Position numbers and translations under genes: made by a program. From contig NZ_JAKVBC010000019.1 of assembly GCF_022447245.1 (NCBI RefSeq), forward strand, positions 28,391 to 92,390: DNA of 64,000 nt, read 5' to 3'. Below, piece after piece: positions 51,857-62,240 of this stretch (its first letter is position 1; every line of letters begins with the position of its first letter). The notes under the pieces were generated by a model that was given only the letters and a program-made list of their open reading frames with translations, was not told where the DNA came from and made no database searches. Source of the DNA: Kordia sp. Its GTDB lineage: Bacteria > Bacteroidota > Bacteroidia > Flavobacteriales > Flavobacteriaceae.

Positions 51857-51864
51857 TATATTTG
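51857..51864 (+). promoter_or_regulatory. candidate -7 element for the M23-MerR unit
   Basis: TATATTTG matches TAnnTTTG, 68 bases before the M23 start codon. A clear TTG at the matching upstream distance is lacking, so this is a weak call. Confidence 0.35.
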
Positions 51865-51932
51865 TTCGTTTCACAGTTGATTCGCGAATTTATTTTCACG
51901 AAAATCTGTACAAAAATAGAATAATTTAAGGA

Positions 51933-52907
51933 ATGAGTAAGGTAAAATATTATTACGATTCAGAAACATTATCATATCGGAAGATTGAAACCAAACGCGG
52001 ACGCAAAATTGGCTATGCTTTAGTATACATTGCATCGGTTGTTTTGGGTTCAGTTTTACTCATGATTTTGTTTCTCAATACTGCCTTTGAAACGCCTAAA
52101 GAGAAGATTTTAAAACGTGAATTAACACAGATGAAACTTCAGTATAACTTACTGAATAAGAAGATTAAACAAGCACAAGAAGTTTTAAAAAATTTAGAAG
52201 AACGCGATAACAATATTTATCGTTTGTATTTTGAAGCAAACCCAATTCCAGAGGAACAACGAAAAGCTGGTTTTGGTGGTGTAAATCGTTATGAAGATTT
52301 GTATCGTTATGAAAATGCTGATTTGCTAATTTCTACTACAAAAGACTTGGAAAAATTGCAAAAACGCATGATTGTACATTCTAAATCCTTAGATGAAATT
52401 GCAATACTTGCTGAAGATAAAGAAAAGTTTTTGTCTTCTATTCCTGCCATTCAGCCTGTAACTAATGAGGATTTAACACGTATGGCTTCTGGATATGGAT
52501 GGCGAAACGATCCGTTTACGAAAGCTCGTAAAATGCATTGGGGAATGGATTTCACCGCTCCAAGAGGAACGCCAGTATACGCTTCTGGTGATGGTGTTGT
52601 TGTTCGTGCAGACAATTCTTCTTCAGGTTTTGGAAAGCATATACGAATTGATCACGGATACGGATATGTTTCCTTGTATGCACACTTAAGCAGGTACAAT
52701 GTTCGCAAAGGAAGAAAGGTAAAACGTGGTGATTTAATTGGTTTTGTGGGAAGTACAGGACGATCGCAAGCACCGCATTTGCACTATGAAATTCGCAAGA
52801 ACGGAGAAAAAATAAATCCAATTAATTTTTACTATGGAAATTTATCTGCTGCAGAGTTTGAACAATTACTTAAAAACGCTGAAAAGCAGAATCAATCGCT
52901 TGACTAA
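51933..52907 (+). CDS. membrane-anchored M23 family metallopeptidase
   Basis: 324 residues: a single membrane helix about 25-50 (IGYALVYIASVVLGSVLLMILF), a coiled coil about 65-110 (LTQMKLQYNLLNKKIKQAQEVLKNL), then a peptidase M23 domain with ASGYGWRNDP, the zinc motif HWGMDFTA (HxxxD near 202), YVSLYAHLS and HLHYEIRKNGEKINP near 282. It is likely a DD-endopeptidase of cell-wall peptidoglycan, or a non-catalytic regulator; the zinc residues are intact, favouring catalysis. Its stop overlaps the MerR start by one base (TAATG). Confidence 0.92.
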   Translation: MSKVKYYYDSETLSYRKIETKRGRKIGYALVYIASVVLGSVLLMILFLNTAFETPKEKILKRELTQMKLQYNLLNKKIKQAQEVLKNLEERDNNIYRLYFEANPIPEEQRKAGFGGVNRYEDLYRYENADLLISTTKDLEKLQKRMIVHSKSLDEIAILAEDKEKFLSSIPAIQPVTNEDLTRMASGYGWRNDPFTKARKMHWGMDFTAPRGTPVYASGDGVVVRADNSSSGFGKHIRIDHGYGYVSLYAHLSRYNVRKGRKVKRGDLIGFVGSTGRSQAPHLHYEIRKNGEKINPINFYYGNLSAAEFEQLLKNAEKQNQSLD

Positions 52908-53236
52908 TGCATATTGATTTACCAGACAAATTATATTACAGCATCGGCGAAGTTGCAAAAGCTTTTGGCGTGAATGCTTCTTTGATACGTTTTTGGGAAA
53001 AAGAATTTGATGAAATTCAACCGAAAAAAAACGCTAAAGGAAATCGTAAATTTACTCCAGAAGACATCAAACATATCGAACTTATTTATCACTTGGTAAA
53101 AGAACGCGGCTTTACTCTTGAAGGCGCCAAAGTTCACTTAAAAGAGGAAAAGAAAAAAACACTTTCCAATTTTGAGATAATTCGTAAATTACAACACATA
53201 AGAGCGGAACTAGTAAAAATTAAAGATAACTTGTAA
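52907..53236 (+). CDS. MerR family transcriptional regulator
   Basis: 109-residue MerR-type DNA-binding protein: YYSIGEVAKAFGVNASLIRFWEKEF (helix-turn-helix), NAKGNRKFTPEDIKHIELIYHLVKERGFTLEGAKVHL (wing and recognition) and a short C-terminal dimerisation helix with no effector domain or Cys pair. This compact form is widespread in Bacteroidota immediately after an M23 peptidase and before LemA, as here, and its targets are not known. Translationally coupled to the peptidase by a one-base overlap. Confidence 0.9.
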   Translation: MHIDLPDKLYYSIGEVAKAFGVNASLIRFWEKEFDEIQPKKNAKGNRKFTPEDIKHIELIYHLVKERGFTLEGAKVHLKEEKKKTLSNFEIIRKLQHIRAELVKIKDNL

Positions 53237-53282
53237 CGCTCAAGCCAAATACAATACTAACAACAGATAAACCCGAATAATT

Positions 53283-53876
53283 ATGAGTAAAAAATCGATC
53301 ATCATAATCGTTGTCCTAGCGATTATAGCCATTTTCACGTATACGAAATATAATGGAATGGTAGGATTAAGTGAAGATGCCAAGACAGCTTGGTCTAATG
53401 TTGAAAGTGAATACCAACGAAGAAGTGATCTTATTAAAAATTTAGTAAATACTGTAAAAGGTGCTGCTGATTTTGAAAAATCTACACTAGAAGCAGTTAT
53501 TAATGCCAGAGCAAAAGCGACGTCTACACAAATAAACGTAGATGATTTAACACCAGAAAACATGACAAAGTTTCAACAAGCACAAGATGGATTATCAGGT
53601 GCTTTATCAAGACTTTTAGTAACGGTTGAACGTTATCCTGATTTAAAAGCCAATCAGAATTTCTTGAAACTTCAAGACGAATTGGCTAGCACAGAGAACT
53701 CAGTACGAACGTCTAGAAACCGTTTTAACAAAGCGGTAAATGACTTCAACAAAAGCGTTAAAACATTCCCAAATAATCTTTTTGCAGGTATGTTTGGATT
53801 TAAAGATATGGCTCGTTTCAAAGCGGCAGCTGGTTCTGAGAATGCACCAGATGTTGAATTCGATTTTAGTAATTAA
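53283..53876 (+). CDS. lemA: LemA family protein
   Basis: 197 residues with an N-terminal membrane helix (IIIIVVLAIIAIFTY) and the LemA helical domain: KTAWSNVESEYQRRSDLIKNLVNTVKGAADFEKSTLEAVINARAKA, LSGALSRLLVTVERYPDLKANQNFLKLQDELASTENSVRTSRNRFN, ending with the family motif FAGMFGFKD. LemA proteins are inner-membrane-anchored with an extracytoplasmic helical body of unclear function. Always linked in Bacteroidota to TPM-domain genes, as downstream here. Confidence 0.95.
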   Translation: MSKKSIIIIVVLAIIAIFTYTKYNGMVGLSEDAKTAWSNVESEYQRRSDLIKNLVNTVKGAADFEKSTLEAVINARAKATSTQINVDDLTPENMTKFQQAQDGLSGALSRLLVTVERYPDLKANQNFLKLQDELASTENSVRTSRNRFNKAVNDFNKSVKTFPNNLFAGMFGFKDMARFKAAAGSENAPDVEFDFSN

Positions 53877-53900
53877 TAATTCACAACACGTACACAACAT

Positions 53901-54341
53901 ATGTCTAAAGTAGAAGATTTCCTTTCCGCAGCGGAAGAACAAGAAATCGTTGCTGCCATTAGAACAGCAGAACGAAATACTTCTGGTGAAATTCGCATTC
54001 ACATTGAAGATCGTGTTAATATTGATCCTTTTGAACGCGCGCTAGAAGTATTTCACATGCTTAAAATGGACAATACTAAACTCCGCAATGGTGTGCTTAT
54101 TTATGTTGCTGTGCGCGATAAAAAATTTGTGATTTGCGGTGACGAAGGCATTAATAATGTAGTTCCAGATAATTTTTGGGATACTACGCGTGATACCATG
54201 AGTAATCAGTTCCGACAAGGAAATTTTACACAAGGATTGATTGATGGTGTATTACAAGCCGGACTAGAATTACAAAAGCATTTCCCTTGGGATATGGATA
54301 ACGACGAAAACGAACTCTCAAACGAAATTTCAAGAGGCTAA
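53901..54341 (+). CDS. TPM domain protein without signal peptide
   Basis: 146 residues of TPM (TLP18.3/Psb32/MOLO-1) fold: FLSAAEEQEIVAAIRTAERNTSGEIRIHIEDRV, NGVLIYVAVRDKKFVICGDEGINNVVPDNFWD, and QGLIDGVLQAGLELQKHFP. Acidic residues at the usual metal or phosphate site are present. The absence of a leader suggests it is cytosolic or attached to the membrane by its partner. Second gene of a LemA-TPM-TPM unit; the next gene starts within its stop codon. Confidence 0.88.
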   Translation: MSKVEDFLSAAEEQEIVAAIRTAERNTSGEIRIHIEDRVNIDPFERALEVFHMLKMDNTKLRNGVLIYVAVRDKKFVICGDEGINNVVPDNFWDTTRDTMSNQFRQGNFTQGLIDGVLQAGLELQKHFPWDMDNDENELSNEISRG

Positions 54342-55156
54342 TGCTAAAAACACTACAAACAACATATTTACGTACATTTCTCTGCCTTTTAGGATTGCTA
54401 TTCTTGAACGTTTCGAATGCTCAGTTTGACATTCCACCGAAACCCACAAAAGCAAATCCTGATGCTATTTACGATTATGCAGGTCTACTTTCTAATACAG
54501 AAAAAGCTTCCTTAGAGAATAAAATTATTAAGTATTCTGATACAACTTCTACCCAAATTGTCATTGCTATTATTGAAAGTTTGAAAGGAGAAAGTATTGG
54601 TATGCTTACGCCAAAATGGGGACATGAATGGGGCGTTGGACAAAAAGGAAAAGATAATGGTGTGATGATCGTACTTTCAAAGAACGATCGTAAGATATGG
54701 ATTTCTCCAGGATATGGTGCCGAAAACCAATTAACAGCAGGAATTGTAGGGCAGATTACCAGAAATCGTATTATTCCATTTTTTAAGAAAGGTGATTATT
54801 ATGGTGGATTGAACGCCGGTGTTGATAGCATTATTGAAGTACTAGCTGGCGAGTTTACAGGTGAACGAAAACGTTCCTCAAAAGGCGCTCCTGTAGGTGT
54901 AGTATTCTTTTTGATTATCTTTTTTATAGTGCTAGTATCCATTTTAGCGAACAATAAACGTAACGGCGGCGGCAATAATCGCGGCGGCAGAAGACGAAGT
55001 ACTGGAAGTGATTTGCTCGATATTATTATTTTGAGTAATCTTGGAAAAGGTTCTTTTGGCAGCGGCGGAAGTAGCGGTGGCGGCTTTGGCGGTGGATTCG
55101 GAGGTGGCTTTGGCGGCGGCGGATTTAGCGGTGGTGGCGCTGGTGGAAGTTGGTAG
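54341..55156 (+). CDS. exported TPM domain protein with Gly-rich tail (YgcG-like)
   Basis: 271 residues: signal peptide ending VSNAQ (about 28), TPM domain about 30-175 (YDYAGLLSNTEKASLENKI, WGVGQKGKDNGVMIVLSKNDRKIWISPGYGAE, DYYGGLNAGVDSIIEVLAGE), a membrane helix about 185-205 (VVFFLIIFFIVLVSI), and a C-terminal glycine/serine tail (long runs of FGGG and GG) ending GGSW. The start overlaps the previous stop by one base. Such proteins sit on the envelope facing LemA and are of unknown biochemical activity. Confidence 0.9.
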   Translation: MLKTLQTTYLRTFLCLLGLLFLNVSNAQFDIPPKPTKANPDAIYDYAGLLSNTEKASLENKIIKYSDTTSTQIVIAIIESLKGESIGMLTPKWGHEWGVGQKGKDNGVMIVLSKNDRKIWISPGYGAENQLTAGIVGQITRNRIIPFFKKGDYYGGLNAGVDSIIEVLAGEFTGERKRSSKGAPVGVVFFLIIFFIVLVSILANNKRNGGGNNRGGRRRSTGSDLLDIIILSNLGKGSFGSGGSSGGGFGGGFGGGFGGGGFSGGGAGGSW

Positions 55157-55193
55157 CTTCGACAAGTTCAGCTCCTTACAGAATTTTTAATTT

Positions 55194-56771
55194 TTAGACT
55201 TGCTTTACTCTTAGGGAATGGGAAAAGTCAACATTTTTGTTTTTTTGACTTCCTTTTTTTGAATCAAAAACTACTGATAATGAATTTATTAACTCTAGTA
55301 CGCTGTTAACTTTTGTAGTTCGACACCTATCATTTTCTTTACTATATAAGATTCCATTAGGAAACAATAGGTTTTGTAACTTTTGCTTTTGCGAATGATT
55401 CCCTAACTCCCATATATTATGCAGGTTACATGCTAATTCTAACGATTTATCGATGTAAGAATCAAGGTTCGACTTTTCAAAACTCGTTTTGTTTATTTCT
55501 ACAGTAATTTCCTCTATTCGTTCTTGATACTTCTTTAAATACTTTTCATATATAGTAAGGTCTATTTTGCCTATTGCGTATCTTTCCTCTACCTGATCTA
55601 AATTCGCTTTGATAGTCTTCAAATTATATTTTAAACTAGCTGTGTTATCCTCATTTGATTTAGAGAAGTATTCAAAAGTATTTTTTAGTTGCAATTTTAA
55701 CGGTGCTATTAACTTTTTGTCTATTTTGTAGCTACTTAATAATTCTATAAACTGACTGTTTAATGCATTTGCGTTTTTATTACAACGACACCCTTTGGTT
55801 CTACATTTGTAATAATGAACGTTTTTCTTTTTTACAACATAGCCTGTCAATGCTTTTTCGCATTTTTCACATCTTAAGAATCCACCTCGTAGTGGCAAAT
55901 TATCGTTTACTTTAGTTTGCTTGTAACCATGCGGATTTATAGCTTGTAAATCATTGGCTTTTAAGAATAATTCTTTAGAAACGATAGCAGGATGTTTTCC
56001 TTGTACAATTTCACCATCCAATAAATTATATGCTACGAGTCCACAGTAGATAGGATTTCTAAAAATCTTTGTAATCGTTTGCCTAAGTATTTTAAAACCT
56101 TGTTTTTATAAACGTTCTACGATTTGTATATTGGATAGTCCTTCATTTACTTTACATAAAAATATATTGCGAATGATTCTTGCATTTTCATCCATTGCAA
56201 TCACAGGAACATTATTTTCATTTCTGGTATTCTTATAACCAAGAGGTGCTCTACCTATCCAATATCCGTTTAAAAGGCGTTGACGCATTACCATGACTAC
56301 TTTATCACGCCTTTGGTCATTATCATATTTACTAAATAATAGATTTAGGTTTTGGAAAAACATTCCTGTTGATATTTCCACATCTACAGGTTGTGTTACC
56401 GAAAGTACATTGATCCCAATTTTTTTTAATTCTTCAACTATGGTAATTGCACTTGCTCCAGCACGAGAAAAACGATCAATACTATAGACGATGATAAATG
56501 AAATTTTATTTAGTTTAACATAACTTATCATTTTAGAAAATTCTTTTCGATCATCCGTTTTAGCACTTTCATAAGTTCCTCCAAAATAGGCTGCAATATT
56601 TAATTTCAAACGTGATGCATAGGAAGTACAATGTATTTTTTGACTTTCTAAACTTGTATTGTCTTCTTGTTTTGCTCCTGAAACTCTCGTGTAAATAACA
56701 GCATTACTAGTACGAATTATTTTCTGTTTATTCTGCTTGGCGAAGTTTTGAAATTGACTTAAGTTACTCAT
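55194..56771 (-). pseudogene. serine recombinase interrupted by in-frame TAA
   Basis: Large serine recombinase of a mobile element. First part (56106-56771): resolvase domain with NAVIYTRVSGAKQEDNTSLESQ (catalytic Ser about residue 31), IVYSIDRFSRAG and GRAPLGYKNTRNE. TAA at 56106-56108 follows VERL; the frame continues KQGFKILRQTITKIFRNPIY, then a zinc-ribbon region (RCEKCEKALTGYVVKKKNVHYYKCRTKGCRC) and coiled coil to 55194. Both halves are otherwise intact and in one frame, so a single base change would restore the gene. Nearby stop lesions in other genes favour decay over recoding. Confidence 0.82.
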
Positions 56772-56928
56772 GCTCGGTAATAATTTGATGTGTAATAAGT
56801 GATAATTCTTTTAATGTGTGAATGATACGCTCTGCTTCTTCTATAGATATATCAGCAAAACCATCAAAGCTTTTTAATTGCTCAGTAGTTATGGTTTGTA
56901 ATGTTTGTATATCTTTTTTGTTTTTCAT
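56764..56928 (-). CDS. 54-residue protein translationally coupled to the recombinase
   Basis: A small ORF from the ATG at 56928 to the stop at 56764-56766: MKNKKDIQTLQTITTEQLKS, FDGFADISIEEAERIIHTLK, then a hydrophobic tail ELSLITHQIITEHE. Its last codons overlap the recombinase start by 8 bases, so the two are translationally coupled. Helical with no recognised domain. Comparable short upstream proteins accompany many Bacteroidota serine recombinases and may be directionality or regulatory factors. Confidence 0.55.
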   Translation of the reverse strand: MKNKKDIQTLQTITTEQLKSFDGFADISIEEAERIIHTLKELSLITHQIITEHE

Positions 56929-57479
56929 TGAAAGGAACTATCGTATAATTACCTACTATAACTACTGCATAGTAAGTCTTGATTTCTTTTCCTGAAATTG
57001 TAAGATTGCTCAAAACCATACTTTAATGTTACAAAGATTTGTAACCAACTCAAAGGGTTTTATCGAACATTAATAGTTAAAATCTTATAATTATAGATAA
57101 GGAATAGTGTTTGTATGATATGTTTACTTAATTATTTCTTGATACGTTTTTAGTTTTAATGTGATTATTTCTGTTTCTGACCTTGTGGGTATTCAATTTT
57201 ACATTGAATTCGATGTTGTTTTTTTTCTAACTTAAACTACTGTCCTAATTTCGGGGGAATGATCACCTTTTATGGAACTTACAGAGATAGATACTACATC
57301 ATTCCCTCTTTTGTATATATCTTATGACTTTAAAACAACTGGTAATTTTGTAAAATAAATAACTTAAAAAACTGCAATCAATGAAAAGTTTTTATCAAAT
57401 AAATATCACTTCTTAACAGCTAAAGGCTACAATAGATTAATGGGCACACTATAAAAAAATCTAATATTAGCTTAAAAAA
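56929..57479. other. 551-base AT-rich gene-free stretch upstream of recombinase
   Basis: No convincing gene on either strand. It contains the 8+2+8 palindrome at 57028-57045 and a second inverted pair, GGGAATGAT (57255-57263) and ATCATTCCC (57298-57306), 34 bases apart. It is the likely location of recombinase and small-ORF promoters, and possibly of an attachment or resolution site, but the sequence alone does not show where element ends lie. Confidence 0.4.
57028..57045. repeat. perfect palindrome GTTACAAA-GA-TTTGTAAC
   Basis: Two 8-base complementary arms around GA, about 100 bases upstream of the small ORF start on the minus strand. Possible operator or recombinase recognition half-sites. 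Short enough to be accidental. Confidence 0.4.
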
Positions 57480-57650
57480 ATGAGAACTAACAATTTAGAA
57501 GGTTTACAATTGGGATCAGATGTATTTTCTACATGGCAACTCATAATGATTATTATTGGGGTAGGATGCTTTTGTATTTTACTATTTATATCGATAGTAA
57601 TTTATAAGTATGTGCATCGTTTTGATTTAGATGATACACTACACAGATAA
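57480..57650 (+). CDS. 56-residue single-helix membrane protein
   Basis: A short ORF from the ATG at 57480: MRTNNLEGLQLGSDVFSTWQ, then LIMIIIGVGCFCILLFISIV, followed by YKYVHRFDLDDTLHR. One clear membrane helix (about 21-41) with an acidic N-terminal segment and a basic/acidic cytosolic tail. Too small for most gene callers; coding status rests on the ORF, the helix and the charge pattern. Same strand as the following LytTR gene. Confidence 0.5.
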   Translation: MRTNNLEGLQLGSDVFSTWQLIMIIIGVGCFCILLFISIVIYKYVHRFDLDDTLHR

Positions 57651-57874
57651 GAATGATACGCCTTTATTCAGACCATTTTTTCAAATTTAGGTACTTTTCT
57701 GATAAGCGCTTTTCCTTTGTTTAGTGCTTTCAAATTCAAAAGGTGTATTTAATATGTAGAATTTTAGTCAGTTCTACTCTTTAGTGCAAGGTGATCTGCT
57801 AAACTTTAAAAGTATCACTTTGTTATTTAGTTAGAACAAAAACAGCAAACAAAATCTCCTTAATTCGTATAGGC

Positions 57875-57982
57875 ATGAGTTTACAAAAGTTAGAGCGTTT
57901 TCGTTGGTTTATTATTGGCTTTTTTGCTGCTATACTTTCTATGGTACTTATTCTTGTATTGACATTAGTTTTTTATCTGTAA
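57875..57982 (+). CDS. 35-residue single-helix membrane protein
   Basis: A short ORF from the ATG at 57875: MSLQKLERFRWFIIGFFAAI, continuing LSMVLILVLTLVFYL and stopping. Basic N-terminus followed by an uninterrupted hydrophobic helix. Similar in form to the 56-residue protein 225 bases upstream. Evidence is limited to composition and position. Confidence 0.4.
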   Translation: MSLQKLERFRWFIIGFFAAILSMVLILVLTLVFYL

Positions 57983-58304
57983 TTAATCTTATAAACTACT
58001 TACTATATCAAATTTTCATATAGATAAAATTATACTGCAACTACAGAATTGAGATTTAAAATAGAGTCAAAAAACTCTCTTTGTTTTAGATGTTTGCAGA
58101 AGAAAAAAATAATGGAATAAAAAAAGGCAGTTGGTTAATAATCAAGAAATAATGTCGTTAAATGGTAGTGAAATACCGATAAGAGATGACATATTTACGC
58201 TTATATATTATTTTCTACTGACATAGAAAAAAGAATTTACTTTGTAAATGATAACCACCAACCAAGCTGTACCCCAAAGAATTAATAACTCTTAAAAACT
58301 CGTA
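57983..58304. other. 322-base gene-free stretch before LytTR gene
   Basis: Nothing convincing: AT-rich, only short ORFs under 25 codons and no strong hairpin. It may hold the promoter for the LytTR gene; I could not find a clean TAnnTTTG box. Confidence 0.4.
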
Positions 58305-58712
58305 TTGCATGATTGGAACAAAAACAAAAAGAATGTAAAAAAAGCACTTAAAAACAATGAAAACTATCTTCTTATGGGGACAGTAAATCAAGGTGATTAT
58401 ATTCAAAAATCACAGATTCTTTATGTAGAAGCCAGTGAATGTTACTCATGGATACATGTAAAAGGAGACTCAAAATTCCTTAGCTCTAAACCTATTGGAC
58501 ATTATCAGGAGTTGTTTTCAAAAAAGAACTTTTCAAGGATTCACCGCTCATATCTTATCAACTCTTCCCATTTAAAACGTTATGAACCACGCTATCGTTT
58601 GGTGTATTTAAAAGAAGAAATTGTTTTACCAGTGAGTTATCGTAAGAATCGAGAGATTTCCAAAATGATTAAAAATCAAGAATCAAATACGCCTTTTAAA
58701 ATGGCAGTGTAA
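58305..58712 (+). CDS. LytTR-domain DNA-binding protein
   Basis: About 110-135 residues. A TTG at 58305 gives the longest form; an ATG at 58374 (MGTVNQGDYIQKSQIL) is the first standard start. The LytTR domain is complete: SQILYVEASECYSWIHVKGDSKFLSSKPIGHYQELFSKKNFSRIHRSYLINSSHLKRYE, then RLVYLKEEIVLPVSYRKNREIS. No receiver domain or membrane segment, so it is a stand-alone regulator, as often found next to RHS or surface-adhesin genes. It probably controls the downstream pair. Confidence 0.82.
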   Translation: MHDWNKNKKNVKKALKNNENYLLMGTVNQGDYIQKSQILYVEASECYSWIHVKGDSKFLSSKPIGHYQELFSKKNFSRIHRSYLINSSHLKRYEPRYRLVYLKEEIVLPVSYRKNREISKMIKNQESNTPFKMAV

Positions 58713-58767
58713 AAACATACATCTTCAAAAAATAAAAACTAGTAAATAATTCAAAATCAAACACTCT

Positions 58768-61700
58768 ATGAAAAATTGTATCGCATTTCTATGCCTTTTT
58801 TTATGTAGTATGCTAGGAATATCGCAGAATCAGGCATCGCCTTATGATCTTCCTACAGTAATTCCTTCTTCACCAGAGGTAAGTTCCATACTACGCTACA
58901 GCGAAGTTCCTGTTTCGTATTAAAATGGTGTACCCAATATTGGTGTACCTGTGTATACTTTAGCAGGACGTGAACTCGCTGCCCCTATTAATTTATCGTA
59001 TCACGCAGGTGGTCACAGAGTCAACGAAGAAGCCAGTCGTGTTGGACTTGGATGGTCGCTCTCTGCGGGTGGACAAATAAGCCGTGTGGTCAAAGGTTTA
59101 CCTGATGATTATGTCAACGGCTTTATTCATACTTCTACTACTGCGGCAGATATTGCTGCGGCTTGTAATGGAAGTGGTGGCAGTAGTGGCGCTGATCTCT
59201 GCAAGCAAATCAGAGAAAGCTCTAATCTATACGATCCTCAACCTGATGATTTTAATTATAGCATGTTAGGGGTGTCAGGACGTTTTATGTTCAATCAGAA
59301 GCGAGATGTGAATCCAAAAGGAGAAATCGTTCAGTTTCCTGAGCAAAATGTAAAGATCGAACCAATATTTAATAACAATACCATCATTGGTTGGGAGATT
59401 ACCGACACCAACGGAACATTGTATGAGTTCTCTGCGGGAAATAAATTTATACGTAGCCAATCGTATCAAAAAAAGGATGGTCAGTTCTCTATTCCTACCG
59501 ATGGAGGAACTAGTCTTTCTTATATAGAAACTTGGAATCTAACCAAAGTAACCAGTATCAATGGTGATGAGCTTAGCTTTGAATACACACATGAGCTATT
59601 ATCTAATGATACCGCTACACGTTGGGAGTTTAGTCATGGAGGACAGAGTCTTATTTTAAATCCTCTTGATGTATGGACAACAAACTCACAAGGAAATCAT
59701 CAATATACGATTGCTAATCCTTATACCACAGAATCATTTAGTACCTCGTATCGTTATATAGAAGAATTATCAAAAATAACTAGTAGTAATGGTTATGTAA
59801 AATTCGTGCAAGCACCAGAGCAGCGTTTAGATATGCGCTCTAACGCAAAACGATTACAATTTATTGAGGTCTACAATAACCAAGATGTAAAATTGCAAGA
59901 GATTGAATTCTTTCATGATTATTTTGAAAGTACCCCAAGAGCAGGGATGCTCTTAGACCATGCCAATAGCGCACCAAGTAATGCGCAAAGCATTGTAACC
60001 AGACGTTTATACTTAGATAAGGTACAGTTTAGAGGTGGTTACAACAGTAGTGTACAAGAGGATCATTATGAGTATAGTTTTGATTATAATACCTCACAAA
60101 TGCTTCCCGACAAGCAGTCCTTCGCACAAGATCATTGGGGATATTACAACGGAGCTACAGGTAATACCAGTTTAATTGCCATTCCAAATGGCATACAAAT
60201 CTCTAATGGTGCAAACAGAGAGGTTAACCCTGAATACAGCACTGCGTGTATGCTAGAAAAAATCACCTATCCAGAAGGCGGTGTCACACGTCTATTTTAT
60301 GAAAACAATAAAGGAGATATTAAGACGCGAAGCCTTCCGCCATATATAGAAAAAATGACTACGGTTAAAGCATTAAACTCACACCAACATACCATTACTC
60401 AAAATGGAAATGCTACGGTCTATCGTTTTTATTCCAATGATTTTACCATTGCCTCTGATGCCAAATCAGCACCGAATGATGCTAATAAAACACAAGCTCA
60501 CTACATGGGAGCTTCTAATCGATGTGAAAGTGATAATGTAGCAGCAATCTTTGACGGTGACGATTTGGTATGTAACAATATGTTTTTTAAGCTTATCAAA
60601 GTAGGAAGTATAGATCCTCCTATTACAGGAGCAATCTGGGAATCAGGCTATGTCTTACTTGATAAAGGAGCAACCTATAAATTAGAAATAGAAATTACAA
60701 GTACGAATAATGATTATAGTCTTATAGATCATTACAGTGAGATAGAACTTAGTTGGTTTGAAAAGAATCCAAATACAAGTGTTCAAACAGTAGACTACTT
60801 TGGAGGCATACGTGTACAAGCCATTAAGACCTACAATGCGTCAAGACTAGCATCACACAAAAGCTATGAATATGCAGGAGGTTCTGTAGTTAGTACACCT
60901 ATATACTTATCAAAGGACCTCGCATTACATGAGGCATCAGGAACATTTAGTGCTAATTTTTATTTCCCAACCTATCGTATTACATCTAATAGTTCTGTAC
61001 CACTGCTTACCACACAATCAGGATATGTAGGATATACAGAAGTAACAGAGACGATCCATGAGATCGCACCTTCTAATAAAGGAATGAGCTCGAATGATGG
61101 AGATACCAAATCTATTGTTAGAACCTATTCTAAGGCAAATGATTACTCTAATGTGCGTTTAGGTGGTGTACATGTATACGATTGGAAAGATGGGAATTTA
61201 TTAACTGAAAACGTTCAAAATAAGCAAATCTCAAGTACAGAGTATCAAATATTTGAAACTACTAACGACATAGAAGGCGTAAATTTAAACCCTCCTATTC
61301 AATCGATAAGTAATGCAACAGTAAGCAGGGTCTTTGGCTCACCTATTCCAACCTTTGGACAATTAACAGCGGCAATCGACAGAGATGTATTAATGAACGA
61401 ATTGGGAATTGATCCTAGCACTGAAGTCAATGATGTAAATAGTGCTTATGGAATAACACTTGCACCAATGCACGCATATACATTATTCTCAAGAAAAACA
61501 TTGCCAAATAAAAATACGGTAATTACTAGAGAAGGTGATCTTCAGCTCACGCAAATAACTGACACTTATTATGAGAGCGTTCCTACACATTACAATCCTA
61601 CCAAAACAGTGACTACTGATAGTAAGGGAGACATGAATGAAACGATTATACGCTATCCATATGAAGAAAATCATACGGTGTTACTAGGTGAAAATAGAAT

Positions 61701-62238
61701 TAATATTCCACTAGTTACAGAAAGTAAAGAGCAAGGTATCACACTTTCTACTATTAAAAGTGAATACGGTGTTTTTGAAGGAAAAAATCAAGTGGCACGT
61801 ATTTTAGGAGCTAAAGAAAATACAGCACTAGAGGAGCGTGTTACCTATCACGGCTATACTCCTTATGGACAACCTAGAGAAGTTTCTAAAACTGGCGGAA
61901 CATCTATTACCTATCTCTGGGGATATAACTATAACTATCCAGTAGCTAAGATTGAAAATGCTACCTACACTCAGGTATCTGCTCTTGTAGATGAAACTAC
62001 GATTCAAAATCTTACAGGAGTAGCGTTAGAAAATGCCTTAGCTCCACTAAGAGCAAACTTACCAAATGCCATGGTGAGTACCTATGAGTTTGAGCCAATG
62101 GTAGGGATGATTAAAAGCAGTGATCCTAGAGGAAGACAGACTTTCTATAAATACGACATTATGGGACGTTTGGAGTTTGTCCTTGACCATGATGGAAATG
62201 TACTGAGTCAAAATACGTATCACTACAAAAACAACTAA
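58768..62238 (+). pseudogene. large exported YD-repeat protein, N-terminal in-frame TAA
   Basis: 1157 codons from the ATG at 58768 (signal peptide MKNCIAFLCLFLCSMLGISQ), with one TAA at 58921-58923 after VSY and then NGVPNIGVPVYTLAGRELAA in the same frame. Both sides are clearly one protein: the LPTVIPSSPEVSSILRYSEVPVSY segment leads into the GVPNIGVPVYTL strand, followed by HAGGHRVNEEASRVGLGWSL. The body is beta-rich with YD-type cores near the end (DPRGRQTFYKYDIMGRLEFVL). The frame is otherwise undamaged. It could be a recent nonsense mutation, a read error, or an internal restart. Its partner begins 2 bases after the stop. Confidence 0.75.
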
Positions 62239-62240
62239 CA

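Noticed and set aside
57255..57306. Inverted pair GGGAATGAT / ATCATTCCC as a terminator
   Set aside because: There is a T-rich stretch behind it, but no gene ends upstream on that strand and the 34-base loop is long. Kept only as a note within the gene-free stretch.
55194..58304. Prophage or integrative element with defined ends
   Set aside because: Only a recombinase and small ORFs are seen. There are no structural, replication or conjugation genes, and no direct repeats marking ends.
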